Shown here: in pieces, positions 37,436 to 49,950 of the stretch
Position numbering within the stretch: the first letter of the stretch is position 1
Layout: the number at the start of each line of letters is the position of its first letter
DNA from: Glycine soja
Lineage: Eukaryota; Streptophyta; Magnoliopsida; Fabales; Fabaceae
DNA length: 64,000 nucleotides
NCBI RefSeq assembly: GCF_004193775.1
Contig: NC_041004.1
Location: forward strand, 34,434,411-34,498,410
Direction of reading: 5' to 3'
Program-made: the position numbers and the translations under genes
The notes under the pieces: generated by a model
The model's database searches: none
What the model saw: the letters and a program-made list of their open reading frames with translations, nothing else
What the model was told of the DNA's origin: nothing

Positions 37436-39884
37436 GATTAAGATATTAAATTAGTCTTCTATCTCCATTCATCAAATAAAAAAAAAGAGTTTAATGTCTA
37501 TGCACTGTAAAATAATTTTATATTATTATCTAATCATAAATTATTGTTTAAATTATTTTAAAATAATTATCTTAAAAGTTAACAAATTTATATTATATGG
37601 TAAGTGCAAATGGTAAGTGCAAAAGAATGATTGTGTAAAAAAAATTATACTTTTAGTGTATAATTTTTTTCATAAAAAAATGAAAAATCATGTTTGACTT
37701 GTGATTTTTTTATTTTTATGCAAATAAAGTAATTATTTACAGATTGGGATTGGGGCTAATTTCAAAGTTTAGTTTGGATGTTATGTTAAAAAAAACACAG
37801 GAACAACACCACATATAGTTGTTAACTTGTTTTAAATTAAAACATTTTTTTGAAATATTTAATTTATATGAAAGAATCCACAGATTCTAAGACCACATAT
37901 TAGTTTATTCATATGATTGATCAGTTGTTTAGTACTGTAGTAACTAGTAACCATCCAATAAAAGAAATGTAAAACAATGCTTTCCACATAACTTGTGTAC
38001 TATGTATTTAATATATTATTGTGGTTTAAATTTTGCGTACATTTTATGTCAACTTATTTAATATCTGATTTTTATCCTTTGCCCTAAACCTACTAGTCTA
38101 GGAATATATTTCAAGTTTAATATATTTTTAATTTATTTTAGTTTCGTACTATAAATTAACATATTTCATTCAAAATTCAAATACTATTTAAATACAGTAA
38201 AAGTTAATTTGTGCTAATGTACATATATATAACTTTTAGAAACCAAACTAGTTTTTCAAAAACGTGTCAAATAATTCAGATCGTCTTTTACAAAGGATTG
38301 TTGATGTATTTGACGCCTTGTAGCTCTTTTTAAATAAAGCTACGCAACCAAAACTCTTCCATTCTTTCTATCTTGCTTTTCTTTTTCTTTTTAATATTTT
38401 GGCTGGAAAGACATACCAATAAGATTTTTTTATCAGCTAAATCAAAATTGCATTAAAAAAAGGCATATCCCAATAAGATTAAATGCATCATATAGTAATC
38501 ATGCCTTTACCAATTAGTTTATAAATTAATCTATCAAACATGATGTTGTGCTGATACAAATTAGTACCCAGAAGGATCCAGATCGAATAAATTTTTGCTC
38601 TAAGCGTCACTTTTTGCATCATGATTAATCATAAGAAATTCAACTTATTTTCATTCTGTATATATACACACGTATGAAACCAAAGAAGGAGACAGCATCA
38701 TCTAAGCAAAGAAAGAATATATGAAGATAGTGTAAATTAGCAGATCCAAAGGCCATTGTTTCCTATTAGAATCATTCAAAACCACTAAATGGAAAGTGCT
38801 AAATGACCTCACTATGAGAAAAGAGTGAGAGAAAGAACTATATAATAAAATAATTGAAGGAAGAGTAGTGAGAAAAAAGAAGGGAAAGGAAAGACACCTC
38901 ACTACTATCGTGTACTATTTCTCTCTTGTCACACTATACAATATAAATAATTGAACACGACATGTTTTGCTATTGGCCAATTATATTTTATACATGCATG
39001 TCACCATCGGTTAAGGATTCAAAGTACAATGATTATAATTTCCAGCTTTATTAACTTCATCACATATAAATTCTGCATACACAAACAACAATGCTAATCA
39101 ACATACTTTATTAGCTTCCATATTACATAAAATATGAAAGATTGCCACCCAAATTAGAAATAAACTTGAAATTCCTGAAAGCGACAAAAACTGAAGGAAA
39201 ATGATGATGTCTATGTGGAGTCAGGCTATCGGTAAGAATTATTACGATTTTTCTCTTGTGATTATGACGAATATTTAAAGATGAAACTAAGCAATTATAA
39301 CATTGTTGATTATATGATAACTGTCTTATACCAAATATATAAATTTTTAATATTCGAACTATTTAAAAAGAAGCTTATATATTGAGCACACTATTTAAAA
39401 AGCAAGTAAACAGTATGGCTAGAATATTAACCTGTTCATTACAGATTACTTGCTGAAATCAACAAATTTTATATTGGAAATATTTAGTCCAGAAAGACAG
39501 ACAACACTTGGCTTCAAGTTTTATTATTCGTGCTATTATTCAGTACATGAGAGTAACACGCACACAACAGAAGGCATCTTCATGTTTGGTGTGATTGGTT
39601 ACCTTAACACTAGACACATCGAATTTTATAACGTCTAAGACATGCTTCTACGTGTGATGAGGGAGAGGTGTTCATGAAAACGTCTGCATATCATAAATCA
39701 GAAAATTTAGTTAAATTGTTATTATTCACGTTGCCATCAAAATTTAAACTTTTATTAATTTTCCATCGAATTAATACATAGCTTTAAAGGGGGTGTGATA
39801 GCGCTTCGATTTTTTCCATCCCCCATTCTGTTGACTTGTGCATTATGCTCTTTCACTAAATTTAACATTATTACTATTATTGAG
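35745..39884. other. AT-rich intergenic DNA with a (TTA)n array
   Basis: No gene is supported. Frames at 38702-38902 (minus) and 39450-39638 (plus) are short and motif-free. The (TTA)n array at 37361-37434 is listed separately. Confidence 0.5.
37361..37434. repeat. (TTA)n microsatellite, about 24 units
   Basis: An uninterrupted TAT/TTA trinucleotide run. Confidence 0.95.
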
Positions 39885-40256
39885 TGATAGGAGCAAGAGG
39901 ATGAGGTAAGCGCCTTAGTTCGAGGTCAAGGATCCTCCTTAAGGAAACTAACTAATTTGTTAAGGAAAAGATTCTTCTCTGAGTTTTATTCATGCATGTA
40001 TCAAGCTTTATACAAGTCCCGTTACGCTAACGGTAAGCCATTTACAGTTATGGTGGTTGTAACTGATTAACCACTCGTAACTAACTAATTCCTAGAAGCT
40101 TCTATTACCATGCATACGCTGTAGCTTTCTACTATTACCATGCATACGCTTTATACGTAGCTTTCTACGTGCTTAGGTCGTGTGCAAATCCTTCGTGGTC
40201 TGGCTTCTCGCGGTACTACGGGATCATCTTCTTCCAGATGGCTGCTGGTGCTATCA
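39885..40256 (-). repeat. 3' LTR of the gypsy element
   Basis: It is 372 bp with TGATAG...CTATCA ends and contains an internal short duplication (CTATTACCATGCATACGCT twice, about 40104-40150). The end of the pol reading frame (to 40151) extends into this LTR. Confidence 0.92.
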
Positions 40257-40738
40257 TTATCGCCCCCTGGGAAAATCACATTGTCCTCAAGGTGATGTGA
40301 GTGACAAAGATCATCCCACTTCTCCCATGTGGAGTCTTTTGGCGCGAGACCCTCCCACTGCACTAATACAAAACGGGTTGGCGGGGTAGTGGAAGTATCT
40401 AGGCGTGAATCCAGAATCACTAAGGGTCTCAATATAGGTTGGTTGTCGAGAGCGTGAGGAGGAAGTGACGAGGTTGGCAGTTTGAAGGGGCCATGATGGG
40501 GGCGCAACATGGAACAATGGAATACTGGGTGTATTCTCGACCCGTCTGGGAGCTTTAAGCGGTATGCAACGTTGCCAATGCGCTCCAGAATTTGGAAGGG
40601 TCTGAAATATCGTTTGGTGAGTTTGCTTGTGGACTGATCTCGTACAGAAAGTTGTCGATGGGGCCGTAGACGCACGTAAACTAGCTGACCAACCTCATAC
40701 TCAACATCACGACGTGATTTGTCAGCAAAGTGCTTCAT
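40151..40738 (-). pseudogene. Gypsy integrase C-terminus with chromodomain-like tail
   Basis: This 195-codon frame starts MKHFADKSRRDVEYEVGQLV and includes VYVRLRPHRQ, KLTKRYFRPFQILERIGNVA and YRLKLPDGSRIHPVFHCSML, the usual GPY/F-type integrase C-terminal module. FVLVQWEGLAPKDSTWEKW follows, resembling the chromodomain of plant chromoviruses, which guides integration to particular chromatin. It is separated by stops from the integrase core upstream. Confidence 0.85.
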
Positions 40739-40877
40739 GTTTTAATGGGCCTTGGCAAGTTTCTTTCGAAGGATTTCATGGATTGCGTTCCATGTGCAAA
40801 GCATCGTGTCAACTGCGTCATTACTCGAGGTTCCCTTAAGATAGTCTGGAAACGAAGGAGGAGTTTTGCCAAACACA

Positions 40878-40966
40878 ACTCAGCTAACGCTAGGAACCTT
40901 TGCCACTCGAATGTTGCGAAGTGTTGTAGGACCACTCAGCTAACGCTAGGAACCTTTGCCACTCGG
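40878..40966. repeat. Short internal duplication (about 32 bp, offset 56 bp) in the gypsy integrase
   Basis: ACTCAGCTAACGCTAGGAAC and the following TTTGCCACTCG occur twice, starting at 40878 and 40934. The duplication interrupts the pol frame between the integrase core and its C-terminal module. Confidence 0.8.
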
Positions 40967-40997
40967 TTGGCCGCTGGTGAACAAATGAACACAAGTA

Positions 40998-41444
40998 TTA
41001 TTTGAGAGTGCGGTTCATCACCTCCATTTGGTCGTCCGTCTGCGGGTGATACGCCGTACTCATGCGCAGTGAAGTCCCGCTTAATTTGAATAGCTCTCGC
41101 CAGAAGGAACTGATGAAGATGGGGTCCCTGTCGGAAATAATGCTTCTGGGAAACCCATGGTGTTTGCATACGATCTCAAGGAACAGGTTAGCTACCTTGT
41201 AAGCTGTATAGTGGGTAGGCAAGGCACCGAGATGAACCCCCTTCGAGAATCTATCGACAACCACTAGGATGGTTGTGAACCCGTGAGAGCTGGGAAGATG
41301 AGTTACGAAATCCATGGAGAGATCCTCCCAGATTCCGGTGGGTATCGCTATGGGTTGTAGTAGCCCAGCACTCTTGCGTGTAACGTGTTTAACTTGCTGG
41401 AAAGTTGTGCAACTCCGGATGAAGGACTTGACGTCTTCAAGCAT
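40998..41444 (-). pseudogene. Gypsy integrase core fragment
   Basis: The frame carries the three acidic positions of the DDE core: D in WEDLSMDFVTHLP, D in IISDRDPIF and E in MEVMNRTLK. The CTTFQQVKH segment at its start is the tail of the HHCC zinc-binding region, with C present only in part. The frame is open for 148 codons and then breaks near the short duplication at 40878-40966. Confidence 0.88.
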
Positions 41445-41567
41445 GCTAGTCCATTGAAAATTCGAACGGAGACGATGCAGGGTTTTCTTTATTCCGAAGT
41501 GACCACTGAGGGGAGTGGAGTGGTATTCGTGTAGCAGAGCTGGGATGAGCGGATTTCTAGGGCTAAT

Positions 41568-42244
41568 CTAGATGGCACCCTTGTAAAGGATGAACTCATC
41601 GGAGAGGGAAAAATCTGGGAATTCGCGGGGTCGAGCTTGGAGTTTATCACGCTGCTGTCGAAACTCGGGGCTTGCTATGAGAGACTCCTTCAACTTAGTC
41701 ATGAAGTCTGGGTGAGGCATGGAAAGAAGAAAGTAGTGTGTCTGCGTTGGAGGTTCCATGCGTGAGAGAGAGTCAGCAATGACATTTGAGGCTCCTGCCT
41801 TATACTGAATATCATAATCAAAGCCAAGTAACTTAGCCAAATAAAATTGTTGCTCGGGGTCTGGACCACCTGAGACATAAGCTCGCGGAGGCTGCAGTGA
41901 TCTGTGTAAATCGTGAACTTGTGGCCTAACAAGTACTGCCGCCACTTGCAGACGGCGGCCACGATTGCATGCAGTTCACGGACATATGTGGACGCCATTT
42001 GCAGTCGAGAGCAGAAGGGTTTACTGAAGAATGCGATAGGGTGACCTTGTTGATGGAGAATGGCTCCCATGGCGTGACTAGACGCATCTGTTTCGACGAC
42101 GAAGGGTAGCGTGAAATTAGGAAGAGCCAAGACCAGAGCTGCCATGACTGCGCCTTTTAGTTGTTCGAATGCAGTCTGAGACTCGTGGACCCATTTGAAG
42201 GCATCCTTGCAGAGCAACTTGGTTAACGGTGCTGCAATAGCCAC
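41568..42244 (-). pseudogene. Gypsy RNase H region (two overlapping frames)
   Basis: The frame ending at 41699 holds FVVETDASSHAMGAILHQQG, AFFSKPF, ELHAIVAAVCKWRQYLLGHK and YTDHCSLREL, the RNase H domain of gypsy pol. The reading then shifts at about 41850 to the frame ending at 41568, which continues with QFYLAKLLGFDYDIQYKAGA and ADSLSRM. One frameshift therefore splits the domain. Confidence 0.88.
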
Positions 42245-42573
42245 GTAACCTCTAATGATCTTCCGATAAAAGCTTGTGAGGTCGAGAAAAGCTTGAAGCT
42301 CGCGAGGAGAACGAGGTTGAGGCCAATTGATAATAGCTTGGACCTTTGAAGGGTCTGGTTGTACGCCGCTACCCGAGACTACATGACCTAATTAGTCTAG
42401 TTGTATTTGCCCAAAAACACATTTGGAACGCTTTAGATAGTACTAAGCTTGAGACAAAGAAAAGAAAACACACTCTAGATGTTGCAGATGATCAGCCAAG
42501 GTTGCACTATAGATGAGTATATCATCAAAGAAAACTGCCGTAAACTTTCGCAAGAAAGGAGCCAGGGCGGCGC

Positions 42574-43848
42574 TCATGGCTGCCTGAAACGTTGACGGCG
42601 TGTTACAAAGACTGAAAGGCATGACACGATATTCATAGTGTCCATGATGTGTGCGAAAAGCTGTTTTCGGTATATCTTCTCCGCCATCAAGATCTGATGA
42701 AATCCTTGTCTCAGATCGAGTTTTGAAAACCAGGAGGCGCTTCCTAGTTCGTCGAGAAGTTCTTCGATTGCGGGAAGAGGGAAGCGATCTTGTACAGTGA
42801 TCGAATTAAGCGCGCGATAGTCTATGCACATACACCATGTTCCGTCTTTCTTCTTCACTAAAAGTACTGGAGACGAAAATGGACTTCGGCTAGGTTGAAT
42901 GAGACCGGAATCCAGTAATGCTGTTACCTGTTTCTCAATTTCCGTTTTCTGGAAATGAGGATACCTGTAGGGACGAACGTTGACGGGTTTGGAGGATGGG
43001 ATGAGGTTAATGTAGTGATCATGTTGGCGGGGAGGTGGTAGGGTCGAGGGTTGCTGGAACAGAGAGTGATATTTGATCAGGAGTTCGTTAATGGCGGGGA
43101 TGGGGTGAGGCGGGTCTAGGGCGGGTTCGGGTTGGGTGATGGGCAGAGGGGATAAGTGGAAGAGACCTGATGTGGCGTTTGTGGTGATCATGCGCTTGAT
43201 CTGGTGGGCAGAGGCTGGGTTCTCGTCGACTAGAACGTCAGCGTGAAGAGTGACGTGTTGACCGGAGTGAGTGAACTGCATGGTGAACGAGGAATAGTCT
43301 GTCATGATCGGGCCAAGCGTGCGTAACCATTCGACTCCAAGCACTGCATCTGCTCCACTTAGCGGCAAAACACGCAAGGTCACAACGAAGGTGTGATTTT
43401 GAATGAGCACACTGGTATCGGGACATAGTTGCCGGCAATCTAGAACTGAACCATTCCCTACCATAACACAGAGTGGAGTCGTATCATGCATGCGGAGATT
43501 CAAGAACTTGGCAACACGTGGTTGCACAAAGTTCTGAGTGCTTTCGCTATCCACTAGTATGGTGATACGCGTGTTGTTGATCATGCCGTAAAGACGGAAG
43601 GTATCCGTAGCAGGTACACCGGCCATGGCGTGAAGGCTAACCTGTGGTTGTAATGGTGCTGGGTCAAAGGTAGAGTGAAAGTTGTCTGGGTTCGCGGGGG
43701 ATGTGGACTCCAGGTGGGAAGAAGAATCAGGTATGGGTGTCTCCGAGGAAGGAGGGTCATCAGCATTTGCGATGAAGAACAAAACTCTTCCTTTGCAACG
43801 ATGGGAAGGGTTCCATTTTTCTTCACAGTTATAGCACAAGCCTTTCAC
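42574..43848 (-). pseudogene. Gypsy zinc knuckle, protease and reverse transcriptase (5' part)
   Basis: This 424-codon frame starts MKGLCYNCEEKWNPSHRCKG (zinc knuckle). The protease motif is ITILVDSESTQNF, where the glycine after D-S has become glutamate, so the enzyme would be inactive. The reverse transcriptase follows (IEKQVTALLDSGLIQPSRSP, SSPVLLVKKKDGTW, DYRALN, FPLPAIEELLDEL, FSKLDLRQGFHQI). The frame shifts near 42660. The catalytic FFDDILIY lies downstream in another frame (about 42510-42535), followed by stops to about 42390. Confidence 0.9.
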
Positions 43849-43906
43849 GTCTGAGAGCCATATCCTCTTGTGTTCTTTGGATGAAGGGTTGTTTGGGATG
43901 ATTTGG

Positions 43907-44647
43907 CTAGGTTGGTGGATAGGTAGGGGTGTTTAAGGAAGAGGATTGGTGGTTTGTGTAGGTTGGTTTCGAGTGTTTGCGGCGATCGTTCAATTTGTCT
44001 TCTTGAAGACGAGCAAGTGCAGTGGTCTGAGGTACCGATATAGGCTGGAAGGCTTGTACTTCTCGACGAATTTCTGGGTTCAACCCAGAAATAAAGCAGC
44101 TTAGAAGAACTGGAGGAGACAATCCTACAATCCGGTTTTCTAACCTCTCAAATTCGGTGAGGTAATCAGCGATCGTGCCTCGCTGTACTAGCTTGAACAA
44201 CGCTCCTAGAGGATCATCATAGAAGGAAGGTGCAAAGCGGGTTTCGATGGCTTGGAGTAACGCTGGCCACGACGTGATGAAGTCGTTCCTATACATCCAT
44301 TGGAACCAGCTTAACGCAGGCCCATCGAGATAGAAAGATGTCACTGTGATGCGTTCTTCATCTGGTGTTCCTTGGTAATCGAAAAATTGCGAAATCTTGA
44401 AGATCCATCCTAATGGATCATGTCCGTCAAAACGAGGTACTTCTAGCTTAACTGGTGGATGCTGTGGCTGGTGAAGAGGAGGGGGTGGAGGCGGTGTCGG
44501 GTTCATGCGAGAAAGACGCTTGCACATAGCTTCGAATTTGTTGGCTAAGTCTGAGTGTTTCTCTGAAAGGGTGGCAATGGCTTCTTCAAGGAGGTCGGTG
44601 GTGGTGCGGCGAGTACCGTGTTCCGCCATGGTAGCAGGTCGGACCAA
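43907..44647 (-). pseudogene. Gypsy gag (capsid) region
   Basis: The frame is 246 codons; the likely start is the second Met at 44629 (MAEHGTRRTTTDLLEEAIAT). VKLEVPRFDGHDPLGWIFKI, SWFQWMYRND and FERLENRIVGLSPPVLLSCF are typical retrotransposon Gag blocks. It is separated by a stop from the zinc-knuckle/pol frame. The first Met is only a few bases from the LTR. Confidence 0.88.
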
Positions 44648-44648
44648 A
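44637..44648 (-). other. Presumed primer-binding site of the gypsy element
   Basis: The minus strand reads TTTGGTCCGACC directly after the 5' LTR. TGG-initiated sequence here is expected for tRNA priming, but I could not assign the tRNA. Confidence 0.4.
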
Positions 44649-45015
44649 TGATAGGAGCAAGAGGATGGGGTAAGCGCCTTGGTTCGAGGTCAAGGACCCT
44701 CCTTAAGGAAACTAACTAATTTGCTAAGGGAAAGATTCTTCTCTGAGTTTTATTCATGCATGTATCAAGCTTTATACAAGTCCCGTTACGCTAACGGTAA
44801 GCCATTTACAGTTATGGTGGTTGTAACTGATTAACGACTCGTAACTAACTAATGTCCTAGAAGCTTCTATTACCATGCATACGCTGTAGCTTTCTACTAT
44901 TACCATGCATACGCCGTAGCTTTCTAGGTGCTTAGGTCGTGTGCAGTTCCTTCGTGGTCTGGCTTCTCGCGGTACTATGGGATCATCTTCTTCCAGATGG
45001 CTGTTGGTGCTATCA
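44649..45015 (-). repeat. 5' LTR of the gypsy element
   Basis: It is 367 bp and matches the copy at 39885-40256 except for about 11 substitutions and two small indels. The frame 44772-45032 within it is the LTR copy of the pol tail, not a gene. Confidence 0.92.
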
Positions 45016-48000
45016 TTAAGAGTCTTCAACAAATAATTAAAACACTAGGAGTTTAATTTATAAACATTATTAGTGTAAAATATTTTTATACAAACATTAA
45101 TAAAAAATGATTTTATCATTGCATCACATTAATAAATACGATAATGTGGTAAAGTAGTTAAATCTTATTAGATATGATGTTTGAATAATTTTATACCAAG
45201 AGTACATATAAATTAAACTTTAATAATAATAACAACCTCAACAATTTCTATGGAGAAAACACTTAAAGAGCGCCTAATATGTTTAATTAGTATTATGTAA
45301 CTATAATTTCTATTAAGAAAAGAGAAATATTACCGACACATTATTAAATATATTTTTTATGATTGATTGAAATATATGCAAATTATAATATTTGTGTGGG
45401 TCTCATCTCTTATTTAATGAACTTATGATTTTATAATTTTTAATAAATTTTAACTGATATTAAAGAGTGTGTTAAAAAAAGGTTTTGTTAGAGTACAATG
45501 TAAAGAGAAGTCTCACATCGTATAGAAATGAAAAGGTTGAATATCATATAAGTGAAAAAAAAACTCATAAAAATGATTCTTGAGATTTTAGATTAAAGTG
45601 TGGTATTAAATTCACTTATGTGATTGTTTATGAAAAGGTTAAATATCATATAAGTGTAAATTAGATGTTTATCTTCCTCATTGGGACAAGTAAGATGATA
45701 ATGATGGATCCTAGATAATAGAGTCTCTTTGCTTATAAGGTAAAGGTGAAATGGTTATAAGAAAGGAGATGCAAATTCATCTTTTATATGCATGTCTTCA
45801 TTCTCATAGGTTCCATAATCAGATTGTGGCAATTAAAGATAGGGATTGTTGGATAGGTAGGATAGAGGAGGTATAGGCCGGAAGTGTAGTTCTAGGTCAT
45901 TTTTATAAGTTGTTTTCATATTCATCCTTTTAAATGCAATAGAGGTTTCGATGTCTAATTTGAATTTGTGTTGCTCATTTGTTGTTAGAGCTAATCATGT
46001 GGTTCTAGTGTCTCCTTCGTCATTGATTCCAAATAGTAGTTTGAACAATATTATGTGAGTGCGATGTTGTTAGTGAGGAAAAGGTGGAAGTAGATGGAGA
46101 GGATTGATATTAAAGATTTTAAAAAATTGAGTAAAATAAGATTAAAAATTCATTAAGGAATAAAACATTTTTGAGTAAAATAAGATTAAAAATTCATTAA
46201 AAAATTGAGTAAAATAAGATTAAAAATTCAAAGCAAAATGGTATTTTTAGGGAAAAAAACATTTTTAAAATATGATGCATGCAGGCAACAACTGCCAAGT
46301 GATAGCCATGTGAATGTCAAGTATCCTTGCAACACAAAATGTCATATGATTGCTATGTTATGCAAAAAAAATTATGTGTACTTCCATTAGAAACATCTTT
46401 GAGACCAAAGTTTAAATATTTTTAAAATACAAGGATCAAAACTACTAATTTTAAAAGTCAGAAACTAAAACTAAAAATGACTAATTTTTTTCAAGAACTA
46501 AAAACACGATTAATCCTTCTTTTTTATTCTTTAAATCAGTACTATCTTATATCTGCTAATTATATGGTAACTTTCAGCATCTCAGCCAATTGCTAATATT
46601 AATTGGCAGGCACATATTGTATGCGAATCTTAGTCATTGTTATGTACAGATATGCGCAAGTGATCAGGCCAAGCACAGAAAATGTTCAATATCAGCGTAA
46701 CACCAACAAATTGTGCATGTGATGTTATGTTCCATCCCCGTCTATTGCGTGCACCTAGATTTGTTAGGACAAAATTGTAAAATATGTGTGAAATTAGAAA
46801 TGATCGTCGAAATTTTTTAATTTTTTTAATAATGTATTAAAAATTTGAAAAATGTGCGTGAAAATTTAAGACTAGATACGATGAAGTTTTGCACAAATTT
46901 GGAAGTGTCCTTTAGGAATTAGGAGTACTAAATTGCTTTCCATCAATTTCAATTTATTTTACTGTTGAACATACGTATTGATTTGTTAGTCAAGAAAGGC
47001 GAGAGAAGGATCAAAGAAGAAATATAAAAGAGAATAAAATCTTTTAATTATTGAGTCAAAATACGATGACCACGTGATTCATATTGAAGAGATTTGTGCA
47101 TATACTACGATTCCCAATAAAGGAGTAGAATATTTTGTTTACAATGGAAAAAGTTTGTGAAGCTTAATATAAGTGCAACCCAAGATTTGTACAATGTATA
47201 TGGTAGATTGAGACTAATTAATTAGCAATTAAGTGCAGGAGCAGAACACATGAAAGATACTGGAATGGTTAATTAGAAACCCTATAAAATGGTTACGAAA
47301 TCAGTTGTGGAGATTGAGATTAGACATTGATTAATTAACAACTATTTAGTAAAATTAAGGATTCTAAATCTGAAGACCAAAGGTCACTTGGAATAATGAC
47401 TTTGGTGTGGAAAAGTAGGACAAGAGTCAGTTTCATTTTCTCTTTCACGTTGGAAAGAAATGCATTTGATGCTTTTGTCAAATGATAAAAGAAATACTTG
47501 TATGCTTTTGATGCTATTAAGTTTCTTTCTTTAATTAATGCTAGTCAAGAGAGAGAGACTTCGGGATAGAGAAGTGCTGATATATGCTCTAAAAGCACCT
47601 GAATACAACGATTTGTATCAATTGAATGGGTAGATCAATTGATATATATATATATATATATGAAGTTGTTTTAATTTTATTATTGGTCACGAATTTAAAC
47701 CTTAAATATGTAATTGCATTATATATATATAAATGAATATTTTAAGAGTTTTTATTTATAATATATATATAATAAAGCTTATTCTTGAAATAATTTACGA
47801 AGCATGCATGAAGAAACAATGTTAAAGGAAGGAAGTTATTTTTAGCTTGTTAAAGGATTGACTAGCAAGTTATTAATTACTGACCTTGACTTGTGAATTA
47901 TTCTTAGGTAGTATTTAATTCAGGCAATTTTGAGGTTTTGTTAATTCATTCTCAAACGAAGAATTGTGTTAGTTATCTAAAAGAAATTGTATTAAATTAG

Positions 48001-48500
48001 AAACATTTACGAAAATTCTAAACAACAATATTTTATTAATGAAAAAAATAAAACAAAGAGCTTTAAAGGAAACAAAATTTATGAACTTGTCCTTCTTTTA
48101 CTATTTTAAATGCCAAGATTCTACTTTATATTACCAAATAGTTTTTTTAAATTTAAAATGATTTCTAAATTTAAATAAAAAATTAAATTATTAAATGATT
48201 TTCAATTTACTTTTAAAATGATTTTTAGCATTAACATAATCTTAGTTATATAGTTGAGAAATGGATAAATATTGTTAATGAGTTGCTAATTAATATGCAT
48301 TGTGTTGTGTATACCAGTAAATTAGAACTTATAAGCTAAATCTTAGTTGGTACTTTGAAGCACCTCACAAATCCATATATGTATGTATCTTTATCTATAT
48401 CTAGTGGAAAGACTAGTCTCTTCTAGATTAGAAGTATTAGTGGGTATGCCTATCAATAAGGTCCAATACATTAGTAAATAATTAGATTTTTATGTTGTCA
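45016..48500. other. AT-rich intergenic DNA with small repeats, no gene seen
   Basis: GAGTAAAATAAGATTAAAAA recurs three times at about 46130-46227 as an irregular tandem repeat. About 45495-45660 (AAGTCTCACATCGTATAGAA, then two copies of AAAGGTTNAATATCATATAA) resembles LTR-type sequence without clear ends. AT runs occur near 47640-47662. The 61-codon frame at 46205-46390 is not supported. Confidence 0.5.
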
Positions 48501-48760
48501 CACTACTTAAAAATGACGATTTTACGACACACATTTGAAGACGGTTATTCGAAATCGTCTTAGAATGTGACGCGATGACATTTTTATAATAAAGGAAGTT
48601 AATTTTTTTTATGTCACACATTCTAAGACGGTTATAAGGAATCGTCTTAGAATGTATGTTGGTGGCAATTTTGTAAATAATTATAAAAAGACAACAACGG
48701 TTTTTTAGTGATAATCGTCGTCATTTTAAACGTCTCGAAATACAAAATTGTCATTGTGTC
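48501..48760. repeat. CACTA left terminus and subterminal repeats
   Basis: CACTAC is followed by inverted copies of GACGGTTAT..AATCGTCTTAGAATG at about 48540-48655 and by AACGGTTTTTTAGTGATAATCGTCG near 48694-48720. Confidence 0.65.
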
Positions 48761-49109
48761 CCTTTATCCCTACCTATGTACCTCGTTCGTCCCTCACCTC
48801 TGTTGTTTTTCTCTGTCACCCAGTCTCCACCATGCCCTCACCATCCTCTCTCCACTCCTCAGTCATGCCTTTCGTCACCATCGCAAAGTGTTCTGCCTTA
48901 CAGGTAAGTAAGTATTTGGTTGTTGTTTAGGTTTAGGGAAATGTACCTTGGTTAGGTTTGAGAACATGTAGCTTATTCATCAATTTCGGAAGAGGAATGG
49001 TTTAGTCGACACGTGACTTAATATTATTTTTCAAATTAATGATGATATTAGTATTGTGAAGGAAAATGTTGGAATGATATATAGGTCCTCAACAGTGGAC
49101 TTCAGTGAG

Positions 49110-49527
49110 AACTAAGTTCTATTACAACAGTGGATGGTTTCTCTTAGATAGTTCTGGAAAGCTCATTGGGATAAATATAAGCATATATTCCCCATCCCGT
49201 GCATCCTCTGGTGTTGGATTTTGTATTCTTGTGGACATTGTGAGTTTTTACTTTCACATGTTTTTAAACTATATGTCTTGAAGAAACAACTTTCCATTGA
49301 AACACAAACTTGATTTTCATATCCTTTAAAATGTTAATAAAATTGCTAATATTCTTGTTGTTTTATATATTCAGGTAAATGGTATTGTTGACCAGTTGGT
49401 GAAGTTTGGGAAGATTACAAGACATATTTTAGGGATTAAGTTTGCTCCTGATCAATTTGTGGACCAGCTGGGAGTTAGTGCAGTGGTTGTCTTAGATGTT
49501 CCTACTAATGGTCCTGCTGGGAAAGCA
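49110..49527 (+). pseudogene. DEG1-type (HtrA) chloroplast protease fragment with its intron retained
   Basis: Exon one, ending at 49239, reads LLDSSGKLIGINISIYSPSR then ASSGVGF. A GT-AG intron (49240-49374) separates it from exon two (49375-49527), which reads VNGIVDQLVKFGKITRHILG, IKFAPDQFVDQLGVS and GPAGKA. In plant DEG1 this spans the end of the trypsin-like domain into the PDZ domain. The catalytic GNSGGP motif is degraded to YNSGWF in this copy. Homology stops abruptly after GKA (49527), where no splice donor is present, marking a breakpoint. The retained intron shows the piece came from genomic DNA rather than from mRNA. Confidence 0.85.
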
Positions 49528-49950
49528 ATAAGTTATTTGTTATATTATTTTTTATAAAATAGGAAATTTATAAGATGTAGAAATTCATTTGCATATGAGA
49601 GTCCAGGTAAGTGCACCAAATAGTGGCATAGATTTGACATTGCCATAAATTTAGCCTCTTTAATACCATTAAAGCTAGTCACAAAAATTGTTGATGCCAT
49701 TTAAGGTTAATTGGCACATGTTATTAAAAGTAATTGTTGTTACTCATTGGATTGCTTCATCTTCATTTACTTGATTATCATTTTTCAGTGGAGTTGGTTA
49801 AATATGTATTTTGAGAACCATGGTGTTAGAAGACATAAACTGAGAGTTGGTTAGAAGTTTTGGTTAGGAAGAAACAAGTTAAACACACACAAAAAAAAAA
49901 AGCTTCACTGGCCTAGGAATGGGGATGCTAATTCAAAGTTATTTGTTAGA

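Larger units (their letters stand above)
39885..45015 (-). mobile_element. Ty3-gypsy LTR retrotransposon (chromovirus type), complete but inactive
   Basis: Direct LTRs at 39885-40256 and 44649-45015 both begin TGATAG and end CTATCA. Flanking 5-mers are TTGAG and TTAAG, a target duplication with one change. Coding order on the minus strand is gag, zinc knuckle, protease, reverse transcriptase, RNase H, integrase and a chromodomain-like tail, which is the gypsy order. Frameshifts and stops split this into at least five frames. By eye the LTRs differ at about 11 substitutions and two small indels over about 370 bp (about 3%), so insertion was not very recent. Confidence 0.93.

Noticed and set aside
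44772..45032. 86-codon minus-strand frame
   Set aside because: It lies in the gypsy 5' LTR and repeats the pol C-terminal tail present in the other LTR.
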